64,000 bases of DNA, from NCBI GenBank assembly GCA_016806145.1, contig CP063166.1, positions 5,642,001-5,706,000 on the forward strand. The letters run 5' to 3'. The position numbers were made by a program, and so were the translations under genes. The notes beneath the pieces are model-generated. The model ran no database searches. It had not been told where the DNA came from and saw only the letters and a program-made list of their open reading frames with translations. Each line of letters begins with the position of its first letter. Within the stretch, counting starts at the first letter, position 1. Positions 1 to 8,385 of the stretch are shown one piece after another. This DNA is from Variovorax paradoxus (lineage in GTDB: Bacteria > Pseudomonadota > Gammaproteobacteria > Burkholderiales > Burkholderiaceae_C).

Positions 1-770
1 AGCTGCGCCTTCTGCTCGAACAGCTCGAAGGCGCGGCGCAGCTGCCCCATGTCGCTCGAGAAGTCGCTGACCGCGAGCAGATTGCGCTCGCCCGAGATCA
101 CGACGTCGTCTTCCTGCGATTCGCTCAGCACGTCCGAGCTGACCTTCACGGCCGCCTGCATCAGCGCCGCGATCTCGCCGCGCAGCGTGTCGACCTCGGA
201 CTGCAGCCGGTCGCGCACCTGCTCGATCGTCAGGCCCGCGTAGTGGGCGTTGATGTAGTTCGCGGCCTCGACCAGCTGCGACTGCGAGTAGTCGGCCTCG
301 GGGAAGATCACGCGGTTCTGCACGTCGCCTTCGGGCGAGACGATGATCACCAGCAGCCGGCGGTCCGACAGGCGCAGGAACTCGATCTGCTTGAACACCG
401 ACGAACGCCGCGGCGCCATCACCACGCCGACGAACTGCGAGAGGTTCGACAGCAGGTGCGCCGCATTGGCGATCACGCGCTGCGGCTGGTCGGGCGCGAG
501 GCTCGGCGCGGCCAGGTGCTCGCGCTGCGCGGTGAGCATGGTGTCAACGAAAAGCCTGTAGCCGCGCGCCGTGGGCACGCGGCCCGCCGAGGTGTGCGGA
601 CTGGCGATCAGCCCGAGCGACTCGAGGTCCGACATCACGTTGCGGATGGTCGCGGGCGAGAGGTCCAGACCCGAGGAACGCGAGAGCGTTCGCGAGCCGA
701 CAGGCTGGCCTTCGGCGATGTAGCGCTCGACGAGCGTCTTGAGCAGCAACTTGGCGCGGTCGTCCAGCAT
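1..770 (-). CDS. hrcA: Heat-inducible transcription repressor HrcA (C-terminus cut by window edge)
   Basis: HrcA represses chaperone operons by binding CIRCE operators; GroEL modulates its folding. About 256 codons are visible; the 3' end lies before base 1. The N-terminus carries the winged-helix region with the segments [19 protein letters not shown] and [13 protein letters not shown], followed by the family motif [14 protein letters not shown]. The start is the ATG at 770, giving [13 protein letters not shown], the usual HrcA beginning. It is divergent from nadK with only 30 bases between the start codons. Its likely target, a CIRCE site before rpoH, is in this same window at 47262-47288. 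The identification is firm. Confidence 0.97.
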   Translation of the reverse strand, partial: MLDDRAKLLLKTLVERYIAEGQPVGSRTLSRSSGLDLSPATIRNVMSDLESLGLIASPHTSAGRVPTARGYRLFVDTMLTAQREHLAAPSLAPDQPQRVIANAAHLLSNLSQFVGVVMAPRRSSVFKQIEFLRLSDRRLLVIIVSPEGDVQNRVIFPEADYSQSQLVEAANYINAHYAGLTIEQVRDRLQSEVDTLRGEIAALMQAAVKVSSDVLSESQEDDVVISGERNLLAVSDFSSDMGQLRRAFELFEQKAQ

Positions 771-800
771 TGCAAGATTTTAGTGTTGTAATTTGTAGCC

Positions 801-1706
801 ATGACCTCTCCCTTTCGTCACGTCGCGCTGATCGGCAAATACCAGGCTTCCGGAGCCCGGTGCGGCGAGCGCGACAGCGTGATGGAAGGCATCGCGAGTT
901 TTCTCGAATCGCAGGGCTGCAAGGTCTACGTCGAGCAGCCGCGCGAAGGCGAACCGGCCCAGGCCCTGCCCACCGGCGACCGCTACGAAGCGCTCACGGT
1001 CGAACAGATCGGCCAGCAGTGCGACCTCGGCCTGGTGGTCGGCGGCGACGGCACCATGCTCGGCATCGGCCGGCAGCTCGCGGCCTTCGGCATCCCGCTG
1101 ATCGGCATCAACCGAGGCCGGCTCGGCTTCATCACCGACATCCCGCTCGACAACTACCAGGCCACGCTGATCCCGATGCTGGCCGGCGAATACGAGGAAG
1201 ACCACCGCAGCCTGATGCACGCGCAGGTGATGCGCGACGGCGCCGTGGTGTTCGACGCGCTCGCGATGAACGACGTGGTGGTCAACCGCGGCGCGACCTC
1301 GGGCATGGTCGAGCTGCGGGTCTCGGTGGGCAAGCATTTCGTGGCCAACCAGCGCGCCGACGGCCTGATCATCGCGTCGCCCACGGGCTCGACGGCCTAC
1401 GCGCTGTCGGCCGGCGGGCCGCTGCTGCATCCGGCGGTGCCGGGCTGGGTGCTGGTGCCGATCGCACCGCACACGCTGTCGAACCGCCCGGTGCTGCTGC
1501 CCGATGCCGACGAGATCGTGATCGAGCTCGTGGGCGGGCGCGATGCCAGCGCGAATTTCGACATGCAATCGCTGGCCTCGCTCGCGATCGGCGACCGCGT
1601 GGTGGTGCGCCGCTCCGATTTCAGGGTGCGCTTCCTGCATCCGCGCGGCTGGAGCTACTTCGACACGCTGCGCAAGAAACTGCATTGGAACGAAGGAGGT
1701 TCCTGA
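801..1706 (+). CDS. nadK: NAD kinase
   Basis: This enzyme phosphorylates NAD+ with ATP to make NADP+ in the cytosol. The 301-residue protein has the diagnostic GGDGT motif near residues 81-85, the NRGRLGF segment after it, and the conserved MNDVVVNRG and [15 protein letters not shown] stretches of the NAD-binding domain. Length is normal for the family. It is divergent from hrcA and is followed one base later by recN, whose ribosome binding site lies inside the nadK 3' end, so the two are probably co-transcribed. hrcA/nadK/recN is a common proteobacterial order. Confidence 0.97.
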   Translation: MTSPFRHVALIGKYQASGARCGERDSVMEGIASFLESQGCKVYVEQPREGEPAQALPTGDRYEALTVEQIGQQCDLGLVVGGDGTMLGIGRQLAAFGIPLIGINRGRLGFITDIPLDNYQATLIPMLAGEYEEDHRSLMHAQVMRDGAVVFDALAMNDVVVNRGATSGMVELRVSVGKHFVANQRADGLIIASPTGSTAYALSAGGPLLHPAVPGWVLVPIAPHTLSNRPVLLPDADEIVIELVGGRDASANFDMQSLASLAIGDRVVVRRSDFRVRFLHPRGWSYFDTLRKKLHWNEGGS

Positions 1707-1707
1707 G

Positions 1708-3393
1708 ATGGCGCTCAGACGCATCGCACTGCGCGATTTCGTGATCGTGCGATCCCTCGAGATCGACCTGTCCGGCGGCTTCACGGTGCTGACCGGCGAA
1801 ACCGGCGCAGGCAAGTCGATCCTGATCGACGCGCTGCAGCTCGCACTCGGCAATCGCGCCGATGCGGGCGCGGTGCGCGAAGGCGCCGAGCGGCTCGACG
1901 TGAGCGCGGAGTTCGACCACGACCCGGCCTTCACGGCCTGGCTCGACGAAGGCGGCTTCGAGGCGGGCGATGCCCTGCTGCTGCGCCGCACCGTCGACCT
2001 GCAAGGCCGCAGCCGCGGATGGATCAACGGCAGCCCCGCCACCGCCACGCAGTTACGCGACATCGGCGACCGGCTGCTCGACATTCATGGCCAGCACGCC
2101 TGGCAGAGCCTCACGCGGCCCGACGCGGTGCGCGGCCTGCTCGACGCCTACGCGGGCGTGCGCACCGATGCGCTCGACGCCGCGTGGCAGGGCTGGCGCC
2201 AGGCGCTTTCAGCGCTCGAACAGGCGCGCGGCACGCAGGATTCGCTGCAGCGCGAGCGCGAGCGGCTGCAGTGGCAGATCTCGGAGGTCGCGAAGCTCGC
2301 GCCCGGCACCGATGAATGGGAAGAGCTGTCGTCGAGCCACACGCGCATCTCGAACGCGCAGGCGCTGATCGATGCGGCCCAGGGCGCCAGTCAAGCGCTC
2401 GAGGACGAGGACAACGGCGCGCTGGCCGCGCTCTCGCGCGCGGTCACGCTGCTGCAGAACTGCGAACACATCGAGCCCGAGTTCCGCGCGCTCGGCGAAG
2501 TGCTGTCCTCGAGCATCGCGCAGGCCGCCGACGCCGCGCACTCGCTGCACGGCTACCTGCGCGACGCCGACACCGACCCGCAACGGCTGGCCGAACTCGA
2601 CGAGCGCATGAGCCTGTGGATGTCGCTGGCGCGCCGCTACAAGCGCCCGCCGGCCGAACTGCCGGCGCTGCTGGCCGGCTGGCAGGCCGAGCTGCAGGCG
2701 CTCGATGCGCAGAGCGACCTCGAAGGCCTGGAGCGCGCCGAGCAGGCGGCGCAGCAGGCCTACCTGAAGGAGGCCCGCGCGCTCGGCAAGCTGCGCAAGC
2801 AGGCCGCGCCCAAGCTGGCCCAGGCGGTCACGCAGGCGATGCAGGGCCTGGGCATGCAGGGCGGCCGCTTCGAGGTCGATCTGCAGCCGCTGGCCCAGCC
2901 GGGCAAGGCCGGCCTCGAGGAGATCGCCTTCCTGGTCGCCGGCCACGCCGGCAGCACGCCGCGGCAGATCGGCAAGGTGGCCTCGGGCGGCGAACTCTCG
3001 CGCATCGCGCTGGCGATCGCGGTCACCACCAGCCAGCTCGGCACCGCCCAGACCTTGATCTTCGACGAGGTCGATTCGGGCGTCGGCGGCGCAGTTGCCG
3101 AGACCGTGGGCCGGCTCATGAAGCAGCTGGGCCGCGACCGCCAGGTGCTCGCGGTCACCCACCTGCCCCAGGTGGCGGCCTGCGCCGACCACCACCTCGT
3201 GGTCGCCAAGCGGCAGACCGCGGGAACCGGCGGCAAGGACGGCCCGCGCACCGAGAGCGGCGTGTCGCTGCTCGACGGCGACAGCCGCGCGAACGAGATC
3301 GCCCGCATGCTGGGCGGCGAGAAGGTCTCGCAGACCTCGCTCGCCCATGCGCGCGAGATGCTGGGCCACAAGACGCCGGCGGCCGCCTCATGA
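1708..3393 (+). CDS. recN: DNA repair protein RecN
   Basis: RecN is an SMC-like ATPase that acts at DNA double-strand breaks. The 561-residue protein starts [14 protein letters not shown] and carries Walker A ([15 protein letters not shown], about residues 29-43), a central coiled-coil region rich in Glu, Ala and Arg, the ABC signature [12 protein letters not shown] and Walker [12 protein letters not shown] near the C-terminus. The ATG at 1708 is chosen because it is preceded by a strong AAGGAGG; the frame is open further upstream inside nadK, but that reading overlaps nadK and has no such site. It follows nadK by one base and precedes rapZ by 31 bases. Confidence 0.96.
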   Translation: MALRRIALRDFVIVRSLEIDLSGGFTVLTGETGAGKSILIDALQLALGNRADAGAVREGAERLDVSAEFDHDPAFTAWLDEGGFEAGDALLLRRTVDLQGRSRGWINGSPATATQLRDIGDRLLDIHGQHAWQSLTRPDAVRGLLDAYAGVRTDALDAAWQGWRQALSALEQARGTQDSLQRERERLQWQISEVAKLAPGTDEWEELSSSHTRISNAQALIDAAQGASQALEDEDNGALAALSRAVTLLQNCEHIEPEFRALGEVLSSSIAQAADAAHSLHGYLRDADTDPQRLAELDERMSLWMSLARRYKRPPAELPALLAGWQAELQALDAQSDLEGLERAEQAAQQAYLKEARALGKLRKQAAPKLAQAVTQAMQGLGMQGGRFEVDLQPLAQPGKAGLEEIAFLVAGHAGSTPRQIGKVASGGELSRIALAIAVTTSQLGTAQTLIFDEVDSGVGGAVAETVGRLMKQLGRDRQVLAVTHLPQVAACADHHLVVAKRQTAGTGGKDGPRTESGVSLLDGDSRANEIARMLGGEKVSQTSLAHAREMLGHKTPAAAS

Positions 3394-3424
3394 AGGCGGC
3401 GCGCCAAGACCACGGGGCCGCGCG

Positions 3425-4300
3425 ATGAGCCTCGACCTGGTGCTCATCACCGGCATGTCGGGCTCCGGCAAGTCGGTCGCGCTGCATGCGCTCGAGGACG
3501 CGGGCTACTACTGCGTCGACAACCTGCCGCCCGAGCTGCTCACGCCCTTCATCGCGCTGCAGCACGCGCAGAACGCCCAGCGCGTGGCGATCGCGATGGA
3601 CGTGCGCAGCGGCGTCTCGCTGCCGATCGTGCCGCAGCAGCTCGAGGCGCTGCGCAGCGACGGCGTGTCGCTGCGCTCGCTGTTCCTCGACGCGACCACC
3701 GATGCGCTGCTGCGCCGCTATTCGGAAACCCGGCGCCGCCATCCGCTGTCGAGCCAGGAAGGCCGCACCGACGTGCCCGACCAGCAGCGCGTGCTGGTGC
3801 AGGCCATCGAGCTCGAGCGCGAGCTGCTGGCCGACCTGCGCGAAGGCGCCGACGTGATCGACACCAGCCTGATCCGGCCGGCGCAGCTGCAGAGCTACGT
3901 CAAGTCGCTGATCTCGGCGCCGCAGAGCCGCCTGACGCTGGTGTTCGAATCCTTCGCGTTCAAGCGCGGCGTACCGCTCGATGCCGATTTCGTGTTCGAC
4001 GTGCGCATGCTGCCCAACCCGCACTACGTGCCCACGCTGCGGCCGCTGACGGGCCGCGACGCACCGGTGGCCGACTGGCTGCGCGAGCACGACGACGTGG
4101 CGCGCATGTACGAGGACATCGAGCAGTTCCTCACGCGCTGGCTCGATGCGCTCACGCGCGACCACCGCAGCTACGTGACGGTGGCGATCGGCTGCACCGG
4201 CGGGCAGCACCGCTCGGTGTTCCTGGTCGAGCAGCTGGCGCGCAGCTTCGGCGCGCGCTGGGGCGCGCTCAAGCGGCACCGCGAACTCGACGCGAGCTGA
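3425..4300 (+). CDS. rapZ: RNase adapter protein RapZ (YvcJ family P-loop protein)
   Basis: The RapZ/YvcJ family binds nucleotide. In enterobacteria it recruits RNase E to the small RNA GlmZ to control glucosamine-6-phosphate synthase; the role in betaproteobacteria is less studied. The 291-residue protein begins [17 protein letters not shown], with Walker A at residues 10-17, then [12 protein letters not shown], and ends with the conserved [18 protein letters not shown] segment. The start at 3425 puts the P-loop at the normal distance from the N-terminus. It follows recN in the same direction and is tail-to-tail with mutY. No ptsN or hprK neighbour is visible. Confidence 0.93.
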   Translation: MSLDLVLITGMSGSGKSVALHALEDAGYYCVDNLPPELLTPFIALQHAQNAQRVAIAMDVRSGVSLPIVPQQLEALRSDGVSLRSLFLDATTDALLRRYSETRRRHPLSSQEGRTDVPDQQRVLVQAIELERELLADLREGADVIDTSLIRPAQLQSYVKSLISAPQSRLTLVFESFAFKRGVPLDADFVFDVRMLPNPHYVPTLRPLTGRDAPVADWLREHDDVARMYEDIEQFLTRWLDALTRDHRSYVTVAIGCTGGQHRSVFLVEQLARSFGARWGALKRHRELDAS

Positions 4301-4325
4301 AGAAAGAAGGGCGAGGGACCGGGCC

Positions 4326-5441
4326 TCAGCCCCCGGTGCTCTCGAGCAGCTTGCGCACCGGCGCGGGCAGTCCCAGGCCCAGCCACTCCGAGGCCTCGAC
4401 CCAGCGCGCCGCGTCGCCCTGCGGCGTTCCGCCATCGATGCGCACCGGATGCAGGTGCAGGTCCTTGTGGGTCAGCACGTGCACGAAGGGCGCGAGGTCC
4501 TCGCAGCGGTCGCGCTCGGCCGCGGGCAGCGCGGCCAGCAGCTCGTCGTGCGAATCGAACACCGGCAGGCAATGCAGGCCGGCCCAGATGCCCTTGACGG
4601 GCCGCTTCTCGAGCCACACGCGCCCCTTCGCGTCGCGCGCCAGCAGCACCCACAGCGACTGCGCCGTGCGCCGCAGCTTGCGCGTCTTGACCGGATAGCG
4701 CTCGGGCGAACCTTCGCGCCGCGCCACGCAGCTGTCGTTGACCGGGCACAGCATGCAGCTCGGCTTGCGCGGCAGGCAGACGGTGGCGCCGAGGTCCATC
4801 TGGCCCTGCGTGTAGCTCGCGATCGCCTCGCGGTCGTCGGCCGGGGGCAGCAATTGCGTCGCGTGGTCCCAGAGCAGGCGCTCGCTGGCCGACGAGGACA
4901 GGTCCTCGCCGAAGCCCAGCACGCGCGTCAGCACGCGCTTGACGTTGCCGTCGAGGATGGCGACGCGCTCGCCGAAGCAGAAGGCCGCGACGGCCGCGGC
5001 GGTGGAGCGGCCGATGCCGGGCAAGGTGGCCAGTTCGGCGGCCGTCTGGGGAAAGCTGCCGCCGAAGCGCGCCATCACCTCCTGCGCGCAGCGGTGCATG
5101 TTGCGCGCGCGGCTGTAGTAGCCGAGGCCGCTCCACAAGCCGAAGACCTCGTCCTCGGTGCCTTCGGCCAGCGCCCGCACGTCGGGAAAGCGCTCGAGGA
5201 AGCGCGCGAAATAGCCGAGCACCGTCGTGACCTGCGTCTGCTGCAGCATCACCTCCGACAGCCACACGCGGTAGGGATCGCGCGTGTTCTGCCACGGCAG
5301 CTCGCTGCGGCCATGGCTGCGCTGCCAGGCAACCACCCGCTCGGCGAAGTGCGCCGGGAGTGTCAAGGCGGCAGCCTCGGGGCTGCGCTTGCGCGTGCGC
5401 GCGGCACCTGTCGCCGGCACGCCGTGCTCAGGCCGCGGCAC
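4326..5441 (-). CDS. mutY: Adenine DNA glycosylase MutY
   Basis: MutY removes adenine mispaired with 8-oxoguanine. The 371-residue protein has the helix-hairpin-helix with catalytic Asp (LPGIGRSTAAAV then ILDGNVKRV, Asp about 164), the catalytic Glu in SEVMLQQTQV (about 63), and a [4Fe-4S] cluster motif C-x6-C-x2-C-x5-C at Cys 222, 229, 232 and 238. A C-terminal NUDIX-like 8-oxoG recognition domain begins around LWVLLARDAKGRVWLEKRP. Its start overlaps the 3' end of the dynamin-like gene by 14 bases, so the two are probably translationally coupled. Residues 1-25 are a poorly conserved extension, so a later start is possible. Confidence 0.95.
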   Translation of the reverse strand: MPRPEHGVPATGAARTRKRSPEAAALTLPAHFAERVVAWQRSHGRSELPWQNTRDPYRVWLSEVMLQQTQVTTVLGYFARFLERFPDVRALAEGTEDEVFGLWSGLGYYSRARNMHRCAQEVMARFGGSFPQTAAELATLPGIGRSTAAAVAAFCFGERVAILDGNVKRVLTRVLGFGEDLSSSASERLLWDHATQLLPPADDREAIASYTQGQMDLGATVCLPRKPSCMLCPVNDSCVARREGSPERYPVKTRKLRRTAQSLWVLLARDAKGRVWLEKRPVKGIWAGLHCLPVFDSHDELLAALPAAERDRCEDLAPFVHVLTHKDLHLHPVRIDGGTPQGDAARWVEASEWLGLGLPAPVRKLLESTGG

Positions 5442-7395
5442 GCAGCTCGCCGCCCGAGGCCGCCGTGGCGGACGGCTTGCCCTGCTGCGCGATCAGCGCG
5501 GTGAACTCGCTCAGGCGCTGCTGCAGCCCGGCCAGCGTGCTCTCCTGCGTGGCCAGCTCGAGCAGCCGCTCGTCGAGGCTGCCGGCCGCGTTCTGGATGC
5601 GCTCGATCGCCTCGATGCGCTTGCTGAAGTTGCGGCGGCGCTCCTTGAGCTGCGCATCGATCTGCGCGCTGGCGCCCTTGCTCCAGCGCTCGACCTCGGT
5701 CATGGCGGCCTCGTTCACCAGCCGCAGCCGGCTCGCGAGCGCGCGCACCAGCTTGTCGCAGAAGTCGGCCTGCGCGAGCTTGAGCATGTTGCCCACGCCA
5801 AGGTAGTGGATGTGGCTGCGCTCGATCTGGCTGAGCTCCTGCTCGAAGCCGCTGAGGTCGGGCTCGGCCGGCGCCTGCAGAGTGAAGCCCTGCTCGGCAT
5901 TGAGCTGGCGGAAGGTGGCGTGCAGCATCGACTGGATCTCGGCCGTGGTCGCCTGCACCTCGCGCAGGTTGTTGCGCAGCGAGTCGAAGGTCTCGCCGTA
6001 CACCTTGCGCACGTTGAACTTGACGCCGGGGCGCTTGAGCGCGGCCGACAGCCGCACCATATCGGCCTTGAGCGCCGTGCGGCCCAGCACCGCGTAGACC
6101 TCGCGCAGCAGCTTGCCCTGCACCGAGCGCAGCGCCAGGATGCGCGCGTTGCTGCCTTCGAACTCGTTCTGTTCCTGATCGATGCGCGCGCGCATGTGCC
6201 GGATCACCGACACGTTCTTGCCGCGCAGCCCCTGCAGCTCGAGCGCCTGCTCGGCCAGGTCGCGCTGGCGCACCTTGAGGATGCGCTCGGCCTCGGTCCG
6301 CAGCGCGGCCATGCCGGCATCGACGGCCAGCCGCAGCATGGTCTCGCGCTTGCCGAGCACGCCCTGGCCCAGCAGGGCCTCGAGCGCGGGCAGGCGGCTG
6401 GCCTCGAGCAGCCGCGCATCGCGGTGCACCTTGGCCTGCAGGCCCTTCTGCGCCGACACCGGCAGCACCTGCGCGAGCGGCACGTCGAGGTGCTTGGCGG
6501 CGACCTGGCGCTGCTGCTCGATCTGCTGCTCGATCTGCGCGTGGGTGCTCAGCGTGTCCCACAGGGTGTCGATCTTGTTGAGCACCACGAAGCGCGTGTC
6601 GCTGCCCTCGTTCTCGGTCACCAGGTGCTCGCGCCAGATCGAGAGGTCGGAGCGGGTGACGCCGGTTTCGGCGCCGAGGATGAAGACCACCGCGTGCGCC
6701 TGCGGGATCAGGCTCACCGTCAGCTCGGGTTCGGCGCCGATCGCGTTGAGGCCCGGGGTGTCGAGGATCACCAGCCCCTGCTCGAGCAGCGGATGCGGCA
6801 TGTTCAGCACGGCATGGCGCCAGCGCGGGATCTCGACCCGGCCCTCGGCGTCCTGCACCGGGTTGTCGTCGGGCGTCTCCTCGTTCCAGAAGCCCAGCGC
6901 GCGCGCCTCGTCCTGCGAGACCCAGCGCACCTCGGCCACCTTGGCCATGGCCTGGGCCAGGCGCTCGGCATCGCCGACGTCGATCGCGATCTCGGTCCAG
7001 CGCGCGGGCTGGTCGCGCCAGTAGGCGAGCGAGTGCGGCTCCAGGCGGGTCTCGATCGGCAGCAGGCGCAGCTTGGGCGCCAGCGTGGCGTCGTAGCCGA
7101 GCTCGGTCGGGCACATGGTGGTGCGGCCCGCGCTCGCCGGCATGATGCGCCGCCCGTAGCCGGCGAAGAAGATCGCGTTGATCAATTCCGACTTGCCGCG
7201 CGAGAACTCGGCGACGAAAGCGACCATGACCTTGCTGGTGCGGATCTGCGATTCGAGCCCGCGCAGCCGCTCGGCCACCGCCTGGTCGAGCAGCTCGTTC
7301 TCGGTCAGCCAGCGGGACAGCCACTGCAGCCGATGGGCGAAGTTGCTCCGCCACGCACCGTGCTGATCGAGTTGTTGGTTGAAGGAGCGGATCAA
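5428..7395 (-). CDS. Dynamin-family large GTPase
   Basis: This 655-residue protein looks like a bacterial dynamin-like GTPase. The P-loop is AEFSRGKS at about residues 62-69 (the first Gly of GxxxxGKS is Ala here), with a switch Thr in GRTTMCPTELGY, G3 DTPGLNAIG and G4 NKIDTLWD. The C-terminal two thirds is helical and charged, suitable for coiled-coil stalk formation, and I see no clear transmembrane segment. Function is unknown; the family remodels membranes, and some members tie to chromosome or replication proteins. It lies between mutM upstream and mutY downstream, overlapping the mutY start by 14 bases. That placement suggests co-expression with oxidative DNA repair, which is inference. 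Confidence 0.85.
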   Translation of the reverse strand: MIRSFNQQLDQHGAWRSNFAHRLQWLSRWLTENELLDQAVAERLRGLESQIRTSKVMVAFVAEFSRGKSELINAIFFAGYGRRIMPASAGRTTMCPTELGYDATLAPKLRLLPIETRLEPHSLAYWRDQPARWTEIAIDVGDAERLAQAMAKVAEVRWVSQDEARALGFWNEETPDDNPVQDAEGRVEIPRWRHAVLNMPHPLLEQGLVILDTPGLNAIGAEPELTVSLIPQAHAVVFILGAETGVTRSDLSIWREHLVTENEGSDTRFVVLNKIDTLWDTLSTHAQIEQQIEQQRQVAAKHLDVPLAQVLPVSAQKGLQAKVHRDARLLEASRLPALEALLGQGVLGKRETMLRLAVDAGMAALRTEAERILKVRQRDLAEQALELQGLRGKNVSVIRHMRARIDQEQNEFEGSNARILALRSVQGKLLREVYAVLGRTALKADMVRLSAALKRPGVKFNVRKVYGETFDSLRNNLREVQATTAEIQSMLHATFRQLNAEQGFTLQAPAEPDLSGFEQELSQIERSHIHYLGVGNMLKLAQADFCDKLVRALASRLRLVNEAAMTEVERWSKGASAQIDAQLKERRRNFSKRIEAIERIQNAAGSLDERLLELATQESTLAGLQQRLSEFTALIAQQGKPSATAASGGELRAAA

Positions 7396-7403
7396 GGTGG
7401 AAA

Positions 7404-7421
7404 TGTAAAAACTTTCTTACA
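7404..7421. promoter_or_regulatory. Candidate operator: TGTAA-N8-TTACA palindrome
   Basis: An inverted repeat TGTAA-N8-TTACA lies 8 bases upstream of the dynamin-gene start codon at 7395, within an AT-rich stretch (about 7400-7435) that stands out from the surrounding sequence. Its position fits a promoter or operator for the minus-strand dynamin-mutY unit. The binding protein is unknown. Confidence 0.35.
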
Positions 7422-7504
7422 AATATAACATCGCAATCTGAAAACCGGGTGATCCGCGCGCATTGACCTCCGGTCGGACTGCGGCACTGCGACCGTTCAT
7501 CGGA

Positions 7505-8314
7505 TCACTTCTGGCACACCCGACAGTAATAGGTCGAGCGCTGCCCCTGGCGCAGCAGCCGGATCGGCGTGCCGCAGACCCGGCACGGTTCGCCGGCCCG
7601 GCCGTAGACCGTGGCCTCGAGCTGGAAGTAGCCGTTCTGGCCGTCGATGGAGAAGTCGCGCAGGGTGCTGCCGCCCTTCTCGACCGCGCGCGCCAGGATC
7701 TCCTTGACCGCGGCATGCAGCCGCGCAGCACGCGGCCGGCTGATGCGCGCGGCCGACAGCGTGGGGCGGATGCCGGCCTGGAACAGCGCCTCCGAGGCGT
7801 AGATGTTGCCCACGCCCACCACCACGTCGCCCGCGAGCAGCACCTGCTTGATCGCGGTGCGGCGCTTGCGCAGGCCGGCATGGAAGGCATCGAGGTCGAA
7901 GGCCTCGCCCAGCGGCTCCATGCCGAGCCCGCCGAGCAGCTTGATCGCCCAGGGCGCGGCCTCGTCGTCGACGTAGACCACGGCACCGAAGCGGCGCGGA
8001 TCGTTGAGCCGCAGCGTGCCGCGGTCGGTGACGAGATCGAAGTGATCGTGCGCACCGGGCTCGGGCAGGGCGGCATCGAAGCGCAGGCTGCCCGACATGC
8101 CCAGGTGCAGCAGCAGCAGGCCCACGTCGAGATCGATCAGGAGGTATTTGCCGCGCCGGCGCACCTCGCGCACGCGGCGGCCCACCAGCAGTTCGGGCGC
8201 CACCATCAGCGCCCAGCGCAGCGGCTTGCCGATGCGCACGGCATCGATGCGCGCGCCGGCGATGCGGTCGGCGATTCCGCGCCGCGTGACTTCGACTTCG
8301 GGTAGCTCAGGCAT
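7505..8314 (-). CDS. mutM: Formamidopyrimidine-DNA glycosylase MutM (Fpg)
   Basis: Fpg excises 8-oxoguanine and formamidopyrimidines and cleaves the abasic site. The 269-residue protein begins MPELPEVE, so the catalytic Pro1 and Glu2 are in place after Met removal; this fixes the start at 8314 even though the frame is open upstream. The catalytic Lys region, the helix-two-turn-helix with [10 protein letters not shown], and the C-terminal zinc finger (CRVC at the start, CRVC before the final QK) are present. It is divergent from the TPR gene and upstream of the dynamin-mutY pair on the same strand, giving a GO-repair cluster. Confidence 0.97.
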   Translation of the reverse strand: MPELPEVEVTRRGIADRIAGARIDAVRIGKPLRWALMVAPELLVGRRVREVRRRGKYLLIDLDVGLLLLHLGMSGSLRFDAALPEPGAHDHFDLVTDRGTLRLNDPRRFGAVVYVDDEAAPWAIKLLGGLGMEPLGEAFDLDAFHAGLRKRRTAIKQVLLAGDVVVGVGNIYASEALFQAGIRPTLSAARISRPRAARLHAAVKEILARAVEKGGSTLRDFSIDGQNGYFQLEATVYGRAGEPCRVCGTPIRLLRQGQRSTYYCRVCQK

Positions 8315-8385
8315 GGGGCTCCAACAACTGCGTGACACGAAGCCCCACGCGGTGCTCGTTCAAATGCATGGATTATTATGGTTCG

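Noticed and set aside
5284..7428. Long plus-strand open frame antisense to the dynamin-like gene
   Set aside because: The translation is low-complexity (Leu, Gln, His, Arg-rich) with no motifs, while the minus strand has clear GTPase motifs.
8332..8385. Upstream in-frame start for the TPR protein
   Set aside because: It would put a Cys- and Tyr-containing non-signal stretch before a good signal peptide; ATG 8386 is better.
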